From NCBI GenBank assembly GCA_000433635.1, contig HF997927.1:1-26045 (forward strand): 26,045 bases of DNA. The letters run 5' to 3'. The position numbers and the translations under genes were made by a program. The notes below the pieces were generated by a model, which did no database searches, was not told where the DNA came from, and saw only the letters and a list, made by a program, of their open reading frames with translations. Shown here in pieces: positions 6,325-14,695 of the stretch (position 1 is the stretch's first letter; every line of letters starts with the position of its first letter). The stretch comes from Ruminococcus sp. CAG:254. Lineage in GTDB: Bacteria; Bacillota; Clostridia; Oscillospirales; Ruminococcaceae.

Positions 6325-7878
6325 ATGTACAAAGCATTATATCGGACATGGCGTCCGATGTCGTTTGACGATGTGATTTCTCAGCCGCATATCACAGAAA
6401 CCTTACAAAATCAAGTGCGTACCGGAAAGACGGCACACGCTTATTTGTTTACGGGTTCTCGTGGGACGGGGAAAACCACTTGTGCCCGCATTCTGGCGAA
6501 AGCTGTGAACTGTCCGCACGCTGTCAACGGCAATCCTTGTTTGGAATGTGACATCTGCAAAGACGCTGACCGTGGAATTTTGTCCGATGTGATTGAAATT
6601 GATGCGGCATCGAATAACAGCGTAGAAGATATTCGGGATTTGCGGGAAGGTACGGTTTACCGTCCGGAACGCTGTGCCTATAAGATTTATATTATTGACG
6701 AAGTGCATATGCTTTCTGGAAGTGCATGGGGAGCATTGCTGAAAGTCATGGAAGAGCCGCCGGCATATGTGAAATTCATTCTGGCGACCACAGAGATGCA
6801 CAAAGTTCCAGCCACGATTTTATCTCGGTGTCAGCGGTTTGCATTCCATCGGATTCGGTTGGAAGATATCGCTGCCCGTTTGCGATATATTGCAGAAAAA
6901 GAACAAATTCCGCTGGCAGAAGGGGCAGATCTTCAGATTGCCCGCTGTGCAGATGGCGGAATGCGAGATGCGATTTCCCTGTTAGACCAGTGTGCAGCAG
7001 TTTCCGAGGGAGCGATTACGCCGGAAGCCGTTGCGGAGGCAGCTGGTGTATCGGGTCGAGCACCGCTGTTTCGGATTCTGGAAGATGTCCTTCAAAATCG
7101 GCTGGGCGATGCATTGAAAGAAGTCGATGTCTTGTATCAAGGCTCGAAAGATATGGCAAGACTCTGCGAGGAGTTGACAGAACAGCTGCGGAATATGATG
7201 CTGCTGAAAGCCGGCAATGTTCCGGAAGAATTGCTGAGTTGTCTGCCGGAGGAACTCCCACAGCTGCGGGAACTGACCAGTCCGGTGACGATGGAACAAA
7301 TCTTGCGTGCAATTTCTGTTTTGCAGGATTGCCGAGAACGGATGCAGCGAAATCCGGGCAAACGAACAGAATTGGAATTGGCGTTGATTCGGCTGACACT
7401 GCCAGCAACGGTACAAACACCGCTTGCAGCGATGCCAGCAGCAGCCCCAGCACCAAGACCGATGCAGCAGCAAAGACCAGCTGTCCAGCAGGCAGAAGTG
7501 CCAACGCAATCGCCTGCACCACAGCCAACGCCCACCCCAACACAGACTATACAGGAACAGATTCAACCTGTTTCCCAGTGGGCAGATATTTTGGAGGCAT
7601 ACCGGAGTGTGAATCCGGCAGTTTCCGGCAGCCTTGCGGAATCGGATGCCTATATTCGGGGCGGAACGCTCTTAATCGTTGCAAAGAATCCGTTTTTCCT
7701 GACCCTGCTGAAAAATCATGAAAATGCCCGTTCGCTCGGCGATACGGTACGGCAGATTTTAGGGCAGGAATATAAAATTCTTGCAAAGTGCAGTAATCCA
7801 GCACAGACGGAGGTTTCTCCGGTGCAGACACTGTTGCAAAAAGCCAAAGACAGCAATCTTGAAACTGCTGTGGAATAA
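6325..7878 (+). CDS. dnaX: DNA polymerase III subunit gamma/tau
   Basis: 517 residues from the ATG at 6325, 8 nt after AGGAGG (6311-6316). It is the ATPase core of the clamp loader that places the sliding clamp on primed DNA. Visible: Walker A GSRGTGKT (44-51), the zinc knuckle C63, C72, C75 and C78, Walker B IIDEVH (123-128), and sensor SRC (167-169). Domain III extends to about 350. An Ala/Pro/Gln-rich linker (about 365-415) separates a C-terminal tau-like domain (about 415-517). I saw no clear AAAAAAG slippage site in the linker, so separate gamma by frameshift is not supported. No promoter is evident between the SRP RNA terminator and this gene. It heads a dnaX-ybaB-recR cluster. Confidence 0.96.
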   Translation: MYKALYRTWRPMSFDDVISQPHITETLQNQVRTGKTAHAYLFTGSRGTGKTTCARILAKAVNCPHAVNGNPCLECDICKDADRGILSDVIEIDAASNNSVEDIRDLREGTVYRPERCAYKIYIIDEVHMLSGSAWGALLKVMEEPPAYVKFILATTEMHKVPATILSRCQRFAFHRIRLEDIAARLRYIAEKEQIPLAEGADLQIARCADGGMRDAISLLDQCAAVSEGAITPEAVAEAAGVSGRAPLFRILEDVLQNRLGDALKEVDVLYQGSKDMARLCEELTEQLRNMMLLKAGNVPEELLSCLPEELPQLRELTSPVTMEQILRAISVLQDCRERMQRNPGKRTELELALIRLTLPATVQTPLAAMPAAAPAPRPMQQQRPAVQQAEVPTQSPAPQPTPTPTQTIQEQIQPVSQWADILEAYRSVNPAVSGSLAESDAYIRGGTLLIVAKNPFFLTLLKNHENARSLGDTVRQILGQEYKILAKCSNPAQTEVSPVQTLLQKAKDSNLETAVE

Positions 7879-7920
7879 AAAATTTTTGATTTAAATTCAT
7901 TCTTTAAGGAGATCTCAATC

Positions 7921-8268
7921 ATGAAAGCAAGATTACCAAAGCAGAATATGGGCGGGGCCCAGAATATGAATGCAATGATTCGTCAGGCACAGAAGATGCA
8001 GGATGAAATCACCACCTTACAGGAAGACATCGAAAACAGAGAATTTTCTGCAACCTCTGGCGGCGGTGCAGTTTCCGTTGTTGTAACTGGTAAGAAGATC
8101 ATCAAGTCCCTGACTATCAACAAGGAAGTCGTTGATCCGGAAGATGTAGAAATGTTGCAGGATCTGGTCATTAGTGCCATCAACGAAGCTGTAAACCAGG
8201 TAGAAAGCACAACAGAAACCGAAATGAGCAAGATTACAGGTGGCGTATCCCTGCCGGGTCTGTTTTAA
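7921..8268 (+). CDS. ybaB: YbaB/EbfC-family nucleoid-associated protein
   Basis: 115 residues with an ATG at 7921 and AAGGAG about 10 nt upstream. The family forms small dimers that bind DNA and the gene almost always sits between dnaX and recR, as here. The typical pattern is present: a Met/Gln-rich N-terminal helix (residues 10-40), a Gly-rich strand (SGGGAVSVVVTG) and a C-terminal helix pair with the INEA segment. It starts 42 nt after dnaX and ends 3 nt before recR. Confidence 0.93.
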   Translation: MKARLPKQNMGGAQNMNAMIRQAQKMQDEITTLQEDIENREFSATSGGGAVSVVVTGKKIIKSLTINKEVVDPEDVEMLQDLVISAINEAVNQVESTTETEMSKITGGVSLPGLF

Positions 8269-8271
8269 TCC

Positions 8272-8874
8272 ATGGCAGACAGCAATGCACTGCCCATGGT
8301 GTTGTTGGCAGAACAGTTTGCAAAATTGCCGGGAATCGGCATGAAATCTGCCCAGCGTCTGGCGTATTATCTGATTTCCAGACCGGAAGAAGAAGTACAG
8401 GCATTTGCGGATGCAATGGTTCACGCCAAAAAAGCGATTCACTATTGCGGCTGCTGCCAAAATCTCACTGACCAAGTAGTCTGTCCGATTTGCAGCGATG
8501 ATACCAGAGATCATGGAATCATCTGTGTGGTGGAAGCACCGAAAGACGTTGCCGCTTTCGAGCGTACCAACGAATATCATGGCGTTTACCACGTTTTGCA
8601 CGGGCTGATTTCTCCGCTGACCGGTGTCATGCCGGAACAGCTGAAGATTCGGGAATTGTTGGCACGGTTACAGAGCGGAACGGTTCGAGAAGTCATTATG
8701 GCAACGAATCCCACTGTGGAGGGCGATGCCACAGCGATGTATCTCGCACAGCTGCTCAAGCCAATGCAGATAAAAGTTTCCCGTTTGGCATTTGGATTGC
8801 CAGTCGGCGGCGTGGTGGAATATGCCGATGAAGTCACGCTTTATAAGGCACTGGAAAACAGAAGCGAAATGTAA
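8272..8874 (+). CDS. recR: Recombination mediator protein RecR
   Basis: 200 residues, full length for the family. RecR acts with RecO (and RecF) to load RecA on SSB-coated single-stranded DNA. Visible: the helix-hairpin-helix LPGIGMKSAQRLA (19-31), the Cys4 zinc finger C59, C62, C71 and C74, and a Toprim domain starting at ICVVEAPKD (84-92). The ATG lies 3 nt after the ybaB stop with no strong RBS, so translational coupling to ybaB is likely. A terminator follows. Confidence 0.95.
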   Translation: MADSNALPMVLLAEQFAKLPGIGMKSAQRLAYYLISRPEEEVQAFADAMVHAKKAIHYCGCCQNLTDQVVCPICSDDTRDHGIICVVEAPKDVAAFERTNEYHGVYHVLHGLISPLTGVMPEQLKIRELLARLQSGTVREVIMATNPTVEGDATAMYLAQLLKPMQIKVSRLAFGLPVGGVVEYADEVTLYKALENRSEM

Positions 8875-8876
8875 CA

Positions 8877-8914
8877 AAAAACATCCCTGTCAGGTGGCAG
8901 GGGTGTTTTCTTTT
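8877..8914 (+). terminator. Terminator after recR
   Basis: Hairpin AAAACA-CCCTG-CA / GG-CAGGG-TGTTTT with a short loop, ending in TTTTC-TTTT. It closes the dnaX-ybaB-recR unit. Confidence 0.85.
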
Positions 8915-8934
8915 GGAAAAGGAGGATGCTGTCT

Positions 8935-10035
8935 ATGAATTCCTGCGAACAGATTCGCACTGCAATGATGGCATATGATTGGATTGGATTTGATTTATTT
9001 GATACCCTGTTGCTGCGTCCGTTTTTGCAGCCGGATGACCTGTTCTGTCAGATGGAACAGGAATTGCAAGTGCCAGACTTTGCAGCACTGCGGAGTCAGA
9101 CGGAAAACCAGCTGCGGCAGGGCAGAAAACGGGAACTGACCTTTCTCGAAATCTATCAGGCAATCCAGCAGAAAACGGGTGTTTCTGATGCCGTAATACA
9201 GCAGTGGATGGATTTGGAACTGGAACTGGAATGGCGGTACTGTTATCCGAGAGAGAGCGGACTTTCCCTGTATTGTGCGGCGAAAGAAGCCGGAAAACAC
9301 ATCGCCATTGTAACAGATATGTATCTGCCAATCGACCAGATTGTGCGAATGCTGCAAAAAGTCGGAGCAGGCGACTATGATTTGTTGCTGCTGTCCTCTG
9401 AATTGGGATATAGCAAGGCGAACGGCGGAATTTATCGACAGTTGAAACGCATGGAAATCCCACCAAAGCAATTTTTGCAGATTGGGGATAATCGTATTGC
9501 AGACGTGGAAAACCCTCGCTGTCTGGGCTTGCAGGGAATGTGGCTGCCAGCAGCCAGAGCTGTGTTCCAGCACTACGGACGATTATATCCAGCAATTCAG
9601 GCAGAACAGCCTTCTCTTGCAGAGCGTTGCAGCGTTGCCTTGGCAGTGAATACCTATTTTGACGACCCATTTCGGATGATGCGGCGAGAATGCGACTGGA
9701 ACGCAGACCCCTATTTCATGGGCTTGCTGTTGCCGAATGCAGAGCATCTGCCGGAAGTTGTTACGCAGGATTTTATGTTTCAGCGTGGACAGGAACGTGC
9801 TATGCAGCTGGCAACCCACTTTTTCGAGCATCCGCTTCCAGCGGCACAGGGGGCAATCGAAATGCTCTGTCATCATGCAGCAGAGGCAGACCGAGCAGCA
9901 TTTCCAAAAGATGATGCATGGGCGGCAGTTTGTACCCCTTGTGGATTTTCCACCCTGCCAGAGCCGAAAAAACCGGCGAAGTGGAAAACCCATCTGCGAT
10001 TGCTGCGGCAATTTCTTTCAACTTGTAGAGCATAA
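8935..10035 (+). CDS. HAD-superfamily hydrolase with uncharacterised C-terminal region
   Basis: 366 residues. An ATG at 8926 touches the AGGAGG (8920-8925), so the ATG at 8935, 9 nt from it, is preferred. HAD motifs are complete: D20-x-x-D23-T (FDLFDTLL), T127 in VTDMY, K161 in GYSKAN and D185-N-R-I-A-D190. This variant is seen in HAD proteins linked to glycosyltransferase or surface-polysaccharide genes; the substrate is unknown. Residues about 210-366 match no domain I recognise. The last 162 nt lie inside a 383-bp tandem duplication, so a second copy of the 3' end stands at 10257-10418. Confidence 0.75.
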   Translation: MNSCEQIRTAMMAYDWIGFDLFDTLLLRPFLQPDDLFCQMEQELQVPDFAALRSQTENQLRQGRKRELTFLEIYQAIQQKTGVSDAVIQQWMDLELELEWRYCYPRESGLSLYCAAKEAGKHIAIVTDMYLPIDQIVRMLQKVGAGDYDLLLLSSELGYSKANGGIYRQLKRMEIPPKQFLQIGDNRIADVENPRCLGLQGMWLPAARAVFQHYGRLYPAIQAEQPSLAERCSVALAVNTYFDDPFRMMRRECDWNADPYFMGLLLPNAEHLPEVVTQDFMFQRGQERAMQLATHFFEHPLPAAQGAIEMLCHHAAEADRAAFPKDDAWAAVCTPCGFSTLPEPKKPAKWKTHLRLLRQFLSTCRA

Positions 10036-10036
10036 A

Positions 10037-10072
10037 AAAATCCGCACGTGTTGTGAAAACCGTGCGGATTTT
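10037..10072. terminator. Bidirectional terminator, copy 1
   Basis: Perfect 12-bp stem AAAATCCGCACG (10037-10048) with CGTGCGGATTTT (10061-10072) and a 12-nt loop, between the HAD stop and the 3' end of the GH26 fragment. Confidence 0.88.
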
Positions 10073-10101
10073 ATAGTATTCGCAGTATTTGCAAAATCGC
10101 C

Positions 10102-10256
10102 TTATGGAATAGTGGTTGTGGTTGTTTCTGTTTGAACGGTAGATTCCCCTGTAGTGGTCTGTTTGGGAGCATACCATGCCTGATATTCCGAAAGGGTCAA
10201 AACCAAATCGGAATTATACGCATCAATCATCTGTTGTTTCGTGGTATAACCAGCAG
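10102..10256 (-). pseudogene. Orphan 3' fragment of the GH26 gene (duplication copy 1)
   Basis: 155 nt on the minus strand encode the same final 51 residues as the intact GH26 gene (from about G508 to the TTTTTIP end), yet no upstream GH26 sequence precedes it. The six differences from the intact copy are all synonymous (for example GCA/GCT for Ala and TAT/TAC for Tyr). An open frame does read through the junction from 10560 in the antisense of the HAD fragment, but that fusion looks fortuitous. Confidence 0.88.
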
Positions 10257-10418
10257 CATGCAGCAGAGGCAGACCGAGCAGCATTTCCAAAAGATGATGC
10301 ATGGGCGGCAGTTTGTACTCCTTGTGGATTTTCCACCCTGCCAGAGCCGAAAAAACCGGCGAAGTGGAAAACCCATCTGCGATTGCTGCGGCAATTTCTT
10401 TCAACTTGTAGAGCGTAA
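10257..10418 (+). pseudogene. Orphan 3' fragment of the HAD gene (duplication copy 2)
   Basis: 162 nt matching the HAD gene 3' end, with two differences (ACC to ACT for Thr, and GCA to GCG for the final Ala), both silent. It has no start signals of its own. An open frame from 10176 runs through the junction into this fragment but has no RBS that I can see. Confidence 0.88.
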
Positions 10419-10419
10419 A

Positions 10420-10455
10420 AAAATCCGCACGTGTTGTGAAAACCGTGCGGATTTT
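10420..10455. terminator. Bidirectional terminator, copy 2 (functional for GH26)
   Basis: Identical to the stem at 10037-10072, shifted by 383 bp. It lies 29 nt past the GH26 stop on the minus strand. Confidence 0.88.
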
Positions 10456-10484
10456 ATAGTATTCGCAGTATTTGCAAAATCGCC

Positions 10485-12155
10485 TTATGGAATAGTGGTT
10501 GTGGTTGTTTCTGTTTGAACGGTAGATTCCCCTGTAGTGGTCTGTTTGGGAGCATACCAAGCCTGATATTCTGAAAGGGTCAAGACCAAATCGGAATTAT
10601 AAGCATCAATCATCTGTTGTTTTGTGGTGTAACCAGCAGCGTCATCCATTAGATATTCGCCATACCACAGCCCAAAGAACGACCAGATTGCTTGATCTCG
10701 CCGAATGGCGGTCAAGTCTGGAATGGTGCTGCATTCGCTGAGGGCAACCATCTTATTTTTTGCAATCTTCTGTAAAGCAAAAAATTGTTCGTAACGGCTG
10801 CCATATGCTTCATCAGCATCCACATAAATATCCGCAGCAGCAATATCATATTCTGTGTCGGGGACGAGATATTCTGCACTCTGCCCGTTCCAAATCCAAA
10901 TCAGGTTGTGCAACTGGTGATAGTCTACCATGCGGGTATACATGAGATGCCACAGCCATTGATAGGCTTCACTGCCAGATGCACCCCACCAGAACCAGCC
11001 GTTGCTTGCTTCCTGTAGTGGTCGCCAGAGGACGGGAACGCCAGCTTCCTGCAATTCTTTCAACGCTTCTGCGGCAGCATCAATATCTTCAATCAGGGCA
11101 ATGCATTCCGCTGAAATCGTGCCATCTTTGCGGAGTTGTTGCAATTCATAGCGGTTCAAGTGGGCAATGTCTGCATCCGTCACAGCGTTTGCAAGGGAGA
11201 AGTCTGTTTCATCTTTGTAAACGGATGCTGTTCCAATGGGGGCATTCCAATGCCACATTAAGCCAACGATACCGCCACGTTCTGCCCATTCTAAACTAGA
11301 ATCAATGGCATCTGCCTCTTCTGGAGAGCCGCCGTTGCCAGAATATCCGTATAGGTCTGCGAATCGAATCAACGGAAGTTGTCCGGTAATCTGGTAAATC
11401 TGAGTGAGTTCGGTATTTTCTGCACTGGAAACATACTGTCCGGAAATCATTGTCTTTCCGTATTGCTCCACGAGAAATTGCATCAGATTTTTCGTTTCTT
11501 CGGTTGCATTCGGGTCACAGAGTTCGGAGGAAATCGAAACGCTGTCCTGTTTCTCTGCATTTTTCAGCAGAATGCAGTCAATGAGTGCATCGCCACTTTC
11601 CTGCTGAATGGTAATGGTGCGAGTTCCAGCCTCCAGATAAACACCCTGTACGGTTGCCTGTACAAATTTTCCCGTTCCGGGAATCGTGAGGAGATTATAC
11701 GGCGTTCCCTCTACCGTCATCAGACAAGTTGCATCGGCATCCGCTGCCATCACAACAGAAATATCATAGTGCTGTGAAGACGGAACGGAAACTTGAAATA
11801 ATAATGTGTTTTGTAAATCGCCGGAAAGTCCGGCAACATAGCCGCTTCCGGTGTATCCGCTGCGTTCATTTTCCACGGTGAACAGCGTGGATAATTTGCA
11901 GTCCTCCGCCTGTACCCGTACTTCTGCCGGCATTTCCATGCTGGCAGGTGCGGAAACGGTTTCCTGCGGATAGGATGGACCTTGAATTGTCGTGGTTGCC
12001 ATCGTTTCCGGAACGGATTCGGTTGGCGGTTCTGTTGTTTCTGTAGTAGAAAGAGGAACAGACTGCGGTACACGAGGATATTGTTGTACCGTCTGACAGC
12101 CAGTCATGACAAAAAAGCAGAGCATCGACAGAATGATGCTGCCTATTCGTTTCAT
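10485..12155 (-). CDS. GH26-family glycoside hydrolase lipoprotein (beta-mannanase-like) with N-terminal CBM35-like module
   Basis: 556 residues from the ATG at 12155, which follows AGGAGG and precedes a lipoprotein signal peptide (lipobox V-M-T-G-C20), so the enzyme is predicted to be anchored outside the cell. A Thr/Pro-rich spacer (30-75), a CBM35/CBM6-like beta-sandwich (about 78-200; AED and SGYTGSGYV) and a GH26 barrel (about 215-535) follow. GH26 enzymes mostly cleave beta-mannans by retention. The acid/base is E382 in WRPLQEASNGWFWWG and the nucleophile is E474 in ALSE. The residue before the acid/base is Gln381 where the family normally has His, which may alter activity. A short Thr-rich tail ends the protein without a dockerin. 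It lies 28 nt after the GH95 gene, in one operon. Confidence 0.88.
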   Translation of the reverse strand: MKRIGSIILSMLCFFVMTGCQTVQQYPRVPQSVPLSTTETTEPPTESVPETMATTTIQGPSYPQETVSAPASMEMPAEVRVQAEDCKLSTLFTVENERSGYTGSGYVAGLSGDLQNTLLFQVSVPSSQHYDISVVMAADADATCLMTVEGTPYNLLTIPGTGKFVQATVQGVYLEAGTRTITIQQESGDALIDCILLKNAEKQDSVSISSELCDPNATEETKNLMQFLVEQYGKTMISGQYVSSAENTELTQIYQITGQLPLIRFADLYGYSGNGGSPEEADAIDSSLEWAERGGIVGLMWHWNAPIGTASVYKDETDFSLANAVTDADIAHLNRYELQQLRKDGTISAECIALIEDIDAAAEALKELQEAGVPVLWRPLQEASNGWFWWGASGSEAYQWLWHLMYTRMVDYHQLHNLIWIWNGQSAEYLVPDTEYDIAAADIYVDADEAYGSRYEQFFALQKIAKNKMVALSECSTIPDLTAIRRDQAIWSFFGLWYGEYLMDDAAGYTTKQQMIDAYNSDLVLTLSEYQAWYAPKQTTTGESTVQTETTTTTIP

Positions 12156-12183
12156 GCAACTTCCTCCTTTCTGAAATTGCAAT

Positions 12184-14502
12184 TTATATCCGTACGGTAT
12201 AAGTGTGTCCAGCAACGGTTTCAAACTGAATGGTTTCTCCGTCTTGCAGAGCTTCTACTGGTTTCTGTTCGCAAGTGACGCTGGCAACAGCATTGCACCG
12301 CAGCCGGCATGGATTCCCGTTCAGCGAGAGAATTGCAGCAGTGGTCAGCTTGCCATTTTCCCACTGCATACCCACTTCAAAGCCACCTCTTGCACGCAGT
12401 CCGCTAACGCTGCCTGTTGTCCATTCTGGCGGCAGTGCTGGGAGAAGGTTCAGTTCATCGGCATGGCTTTGCAGCAAGCATTCTGCAATCGCAGCCAATC
12501 CGCCGAAGTTTCCGTCAATCTGGAACGGCGGGTGAGAATCCAATAAATTCGGGTTGGTTGACCAAGTCAACAGTTGCTGCAAGTTTTCATATGCCATTCT
12601 GCCATCAAGCAATCGTGCCCACATATTGATAATCCATGCACGACTCCAGCCAGTGTGATTCCGGCTTCCGTGAATCAGGCGGCGAATCAAGGTTGCCCGT
12701 GCAGCCTTGCTGAGTTGTGGGGTCTGGTGTGGGTCAATCAAGTGTGCCGGATACAGGGCAAACAGCTGTGAAATATGGCGGTGTCCAATGTCAACTTCTG
12801 CATAGTCCTCCGACCATTCCTGAATTTGTCCATACTTTCCGATTTTAATCTTCGGCAGCTTCTTCAGCAGGTCTGACAATTCCTGTGCAAAGGCTTCATC
12901 TCGCTGTAAAATCCGGCTGCTTTCGATGACATCTTGAAACAGAACGGTGATGATTTCAGAGTCCATAGCTGCCCCCATGCAAAGACTGCCAGTTTCTCCG
13001 GATTTTGTCCGATAGGTGTTTTCCGGTGAAACAGACGGGCAGGTTACTAATTCGCCCTTTTCGTTTTCCATGAGATAATCCACGAAGAACAGGGCTGCTT
13101 CTCGCATCAAATCATAGTGAGCAGATAAGAAATCACGGTCTTGTGTGAAGAGATAGTGTTCAAAAATGTGCAGGCAGAGCCATGCTGCACCAGTCGGCCA
13201 AATTGTTGCAGGCTTGCACAAATCCTGCGGAGCGGTATCGCCCCAAATATCTGTACTGTGATGGCAGACAAAGCCTCGGCAGTGGTACATTTCCTTTGCA
13301 GTTTTCCGTCCCGGGTCTTGCATCCGTGCAATCAAATCAAACAATGGCAAATGGCATTCTGACAAGTTGCAGACTTCTGCCGGCCAGTAATTCATCTGCG
13401 TGTTGACATTGACCGTGTAACGGCTGCCCCATGCTGGGTGCATATCTTCGTTCCAAATGCCCTGCATATTCATCGGCTGTGAGCCCGGACGGCTTCCGGC
13501 AATCATCAGGTATCTGCCGTAGTTGAAATAGAGCACGGCAAGATGTCCGTCATGGATTTGCAGCTTGCATTCCTTGTGGTCGCCCTCATCGCCCCGTAAC
13601 CGCTGTAAGCGTTCATCTGTTGGCAGGGAGCTGTTGCCCTCGCTGTTGTCCGGCAGGTTCAAGCGTACCCGCCGGAATAATTTCTGATAGTCGCTCAAAT
13701 GGCGATAGAGCAGCTCTTCATAGGTGCAGTCCTGTGCATAGGCAACGTCCATGCGGGCAGCTTCTTCATAGTCATCCCCGTGATAGAAACTGGTTGCCAC
13801 AGAGAGCAGCAGAGTGACTTCATCTGCGTTTTCAATAACCAGCTGACCGCCCAGTGTCCGCATCGTGCCGCCAGTCTGCTTGCCCGTCAGGGCTGCTGCA
13901 AAGCCAATGCCATGCTTTCCGCCCGTACCGCCGGTATAGAGGATGGTATTTGGTGCACATGGGCGACAGTCGTCATAATCGTCCTCTCTGCCGTCAATTC
14001 CAACGGATAGGGAAATACAGCCCTTTTGGTCGGCAGCAATGTGCAATACCATAATCTGGTCTGGATAGGAAACAAACAGTTCCCGAATATAATTGACTTC
14101 ATTCACATTGAATTGTACGGCTGCCAATGCCTGTTCCAAATCCAAGCTGCGGCAATATTGACGGGCTTTTCCCTGTATCTTCTGGTGAATTTCCAAGTTA
14201 CCCAGTGGCATATAGTGCCGTGCGTTGGGTGTTACGCCCTGCATTTTTTCAAAGGCAACGGCTTCTGCTGCTTGAATGTGTTCTTCTGCGAGGAGTTTGC
14301 GGATTTCCAAAAGTCCTTCATAGGCATCTGGGTTGTTGCGTTCTCTTCTTCCGCCTGACCAGACGGAATCTTCGTTCAGTTTGATAACTTCGTGTTCTGG
14401 ATCGCCGAACAGCATGCCCCCGATTCTGCCGTTCCCGACTGGCAGTGCATGGTCAAAATCTGTCGCTGGACTGCGATACCAAAGTGTGGTTTGTGAATCC
14501 AT
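12184..14502 (-). CDS. GH95-family alpha-L-fucosidase/alpha-L-galactosidase
   Basis: 772 residues from the ATG at 14502 with GGAGG 9 nt upstream. GH95 enzymes remove alpha-1,2-linked L-fucose (or L-galactose) by inversion, from mucin, milk oligosaccharides or xyloglucan. The N-terminal beta-sandwich begins with LWYRSPA and LPVGNGRIG. In the catalytic (alpha/alpha)6 barrel, N365 and N367 (VNVNTQMNYWPAE), E494 (SPSVSPEN type, here CPSVSPEN) and D663 (QIDGNFGG) match the family's catalytic positions. No signal peptide is visible, so it probably acts in the cytoplasm on imported oligosaccharides. It is the first gene of the operon with GH26. Confidence 0.92.
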   Translation of the reverse strand: MDSQTTLWYRSPATDFDHALPVGNGRIGGMLFGDPEHEVIKLNEDSVWSGGRRERNNPDAYEGLLEIRKLLAEEHIQAAEAVAFEKMQGVTPNARHYMPLGNLEIHQKIQGKARQYCRSLDLEQALAAVQFNVNEVNYIRELFVSYPDQIMVLHIAADQKGCISLSVGIDGREDDYDDCRPCAPNTILYTGGTGGKHGIGFAAALTGKQTGGTMRTLGGQLVIENADEVTLLLSVATSFYHGDDYEEAARMDVAYAQDCTYEELLYRHLSDYQKLFRRVRLNLPDNSEGNSSLPTDERLQRLRGDEGDHKECKLQIHDGHLAVLYFNYGRYLMIAGSRPGSQPMNMQGIWNEDMHPAWGSRYTVNVNTQMNYWPAEVCNLSECHLPLFDLIARMQDPGRKTAKEMYHCRGFVCHHSTDIWGDTAPQDLCKPATIWPTGAAWLCLHIFEHYLFTQDRDFLSAHYDLMREAALFFVDYLMENEKGELVTCPSVSPENTYRTKSGETGSLCMGAAMDSEIITVLFQDVIESSRILQRDEAFAQELSDLLKKLPKIKIGKYGQIQEWSEDYAEVDIGHRHISQLFALYPAHLIDPHQTPQLSKAARATLIRRLIHGSRNHTGWSRAWIINMWARLLDGRMAYENLQQLLTWSTNPNLLDSHPPFQIDGNFGGLAAIAECLLQSHADELNLLPALPPEWTTGSVSGLRARGGFEVGMQWENGKLTTAAILSLNGNPCRLRCNAVASVTCEQKPVEALQDGETIQFETVAGHTYTVRI

Positions 14503-14569
14503 GTTTCATATCCTCCGTTTCCTCGTTTTCCATATAAGAATTTGAGCATTTCTGCCCAATATCCCATCT

Positions 14570-14598
14570 ATTATACCATAATCACCCACAAAAAGCAA
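14570..14598 (-). promoter_or_regulatory. Promoter of the GH95-GH26 operon
   Basis: On the minus strand TTGCTT (complement of 14593-14598; 4 of 6), a 17-bp spacer and a perfect TATAAT (complement of 14570-14575). The 275-bp gap 14503-14777 between divergent operons otherwise holds only AT-rich sequence and the promoter below. Confidence 0.7.
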
Positions 14599-14695
14599 TT
14601 GGTTCTTTCAAAATCGAATGAGAAAATTTAATTTCCTGTTTTTTACAAATGCGTTATGTTTTATTCTTCTTTTTCGGGGTTTCTTGTCTATTTTC

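Larger units (their letters stand above)
9874..10256. repeat. 383-bp tandem direct repeat, copy 1
   Basis: Holds the last 162 nt of the intact HAD gene, the shared terminator and a detached 3' fragment of the GH26 gene. It is about 98% identical to copy 2 and directly abuts it. The eight differences are all silent in the HAD and GH26 frames. The junction at about 10256/10257 (CAGCAG next to CATGCAG) shows at most about 1 bp of microhomology. The repeat length (383) is not a multiple of three. Confidence 0.95.
10257..10639. repeat. 383-bp tandem direct repeat, copy 2
   Basis: Holds a detached 3' end of the HAD gene (10257-10418), a second copy of the terminator (10420-10455) and the last 155 nt of the intact GH26 gene (10485-10639). 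See copy 1 for the comparison. Confidence 0.95.

Noticed and set aside
7380..7560. Programmed frameshift in dnaX
   Set aside because: The linker region lacks an AAAAAAG slippery run; the nearest A-rich words lie near the 3' end or in helices and have no supporting structure.
10102..10560. 152-residue minus-strand frame running through the duplication junction
   Set aside because: It begins out of frame inside the GH26 3' end, crosses the antisense of the HAD fragment, and enters the orphan GH26 tail only because the repeat length is not a multiple of three. No RBS is visible.
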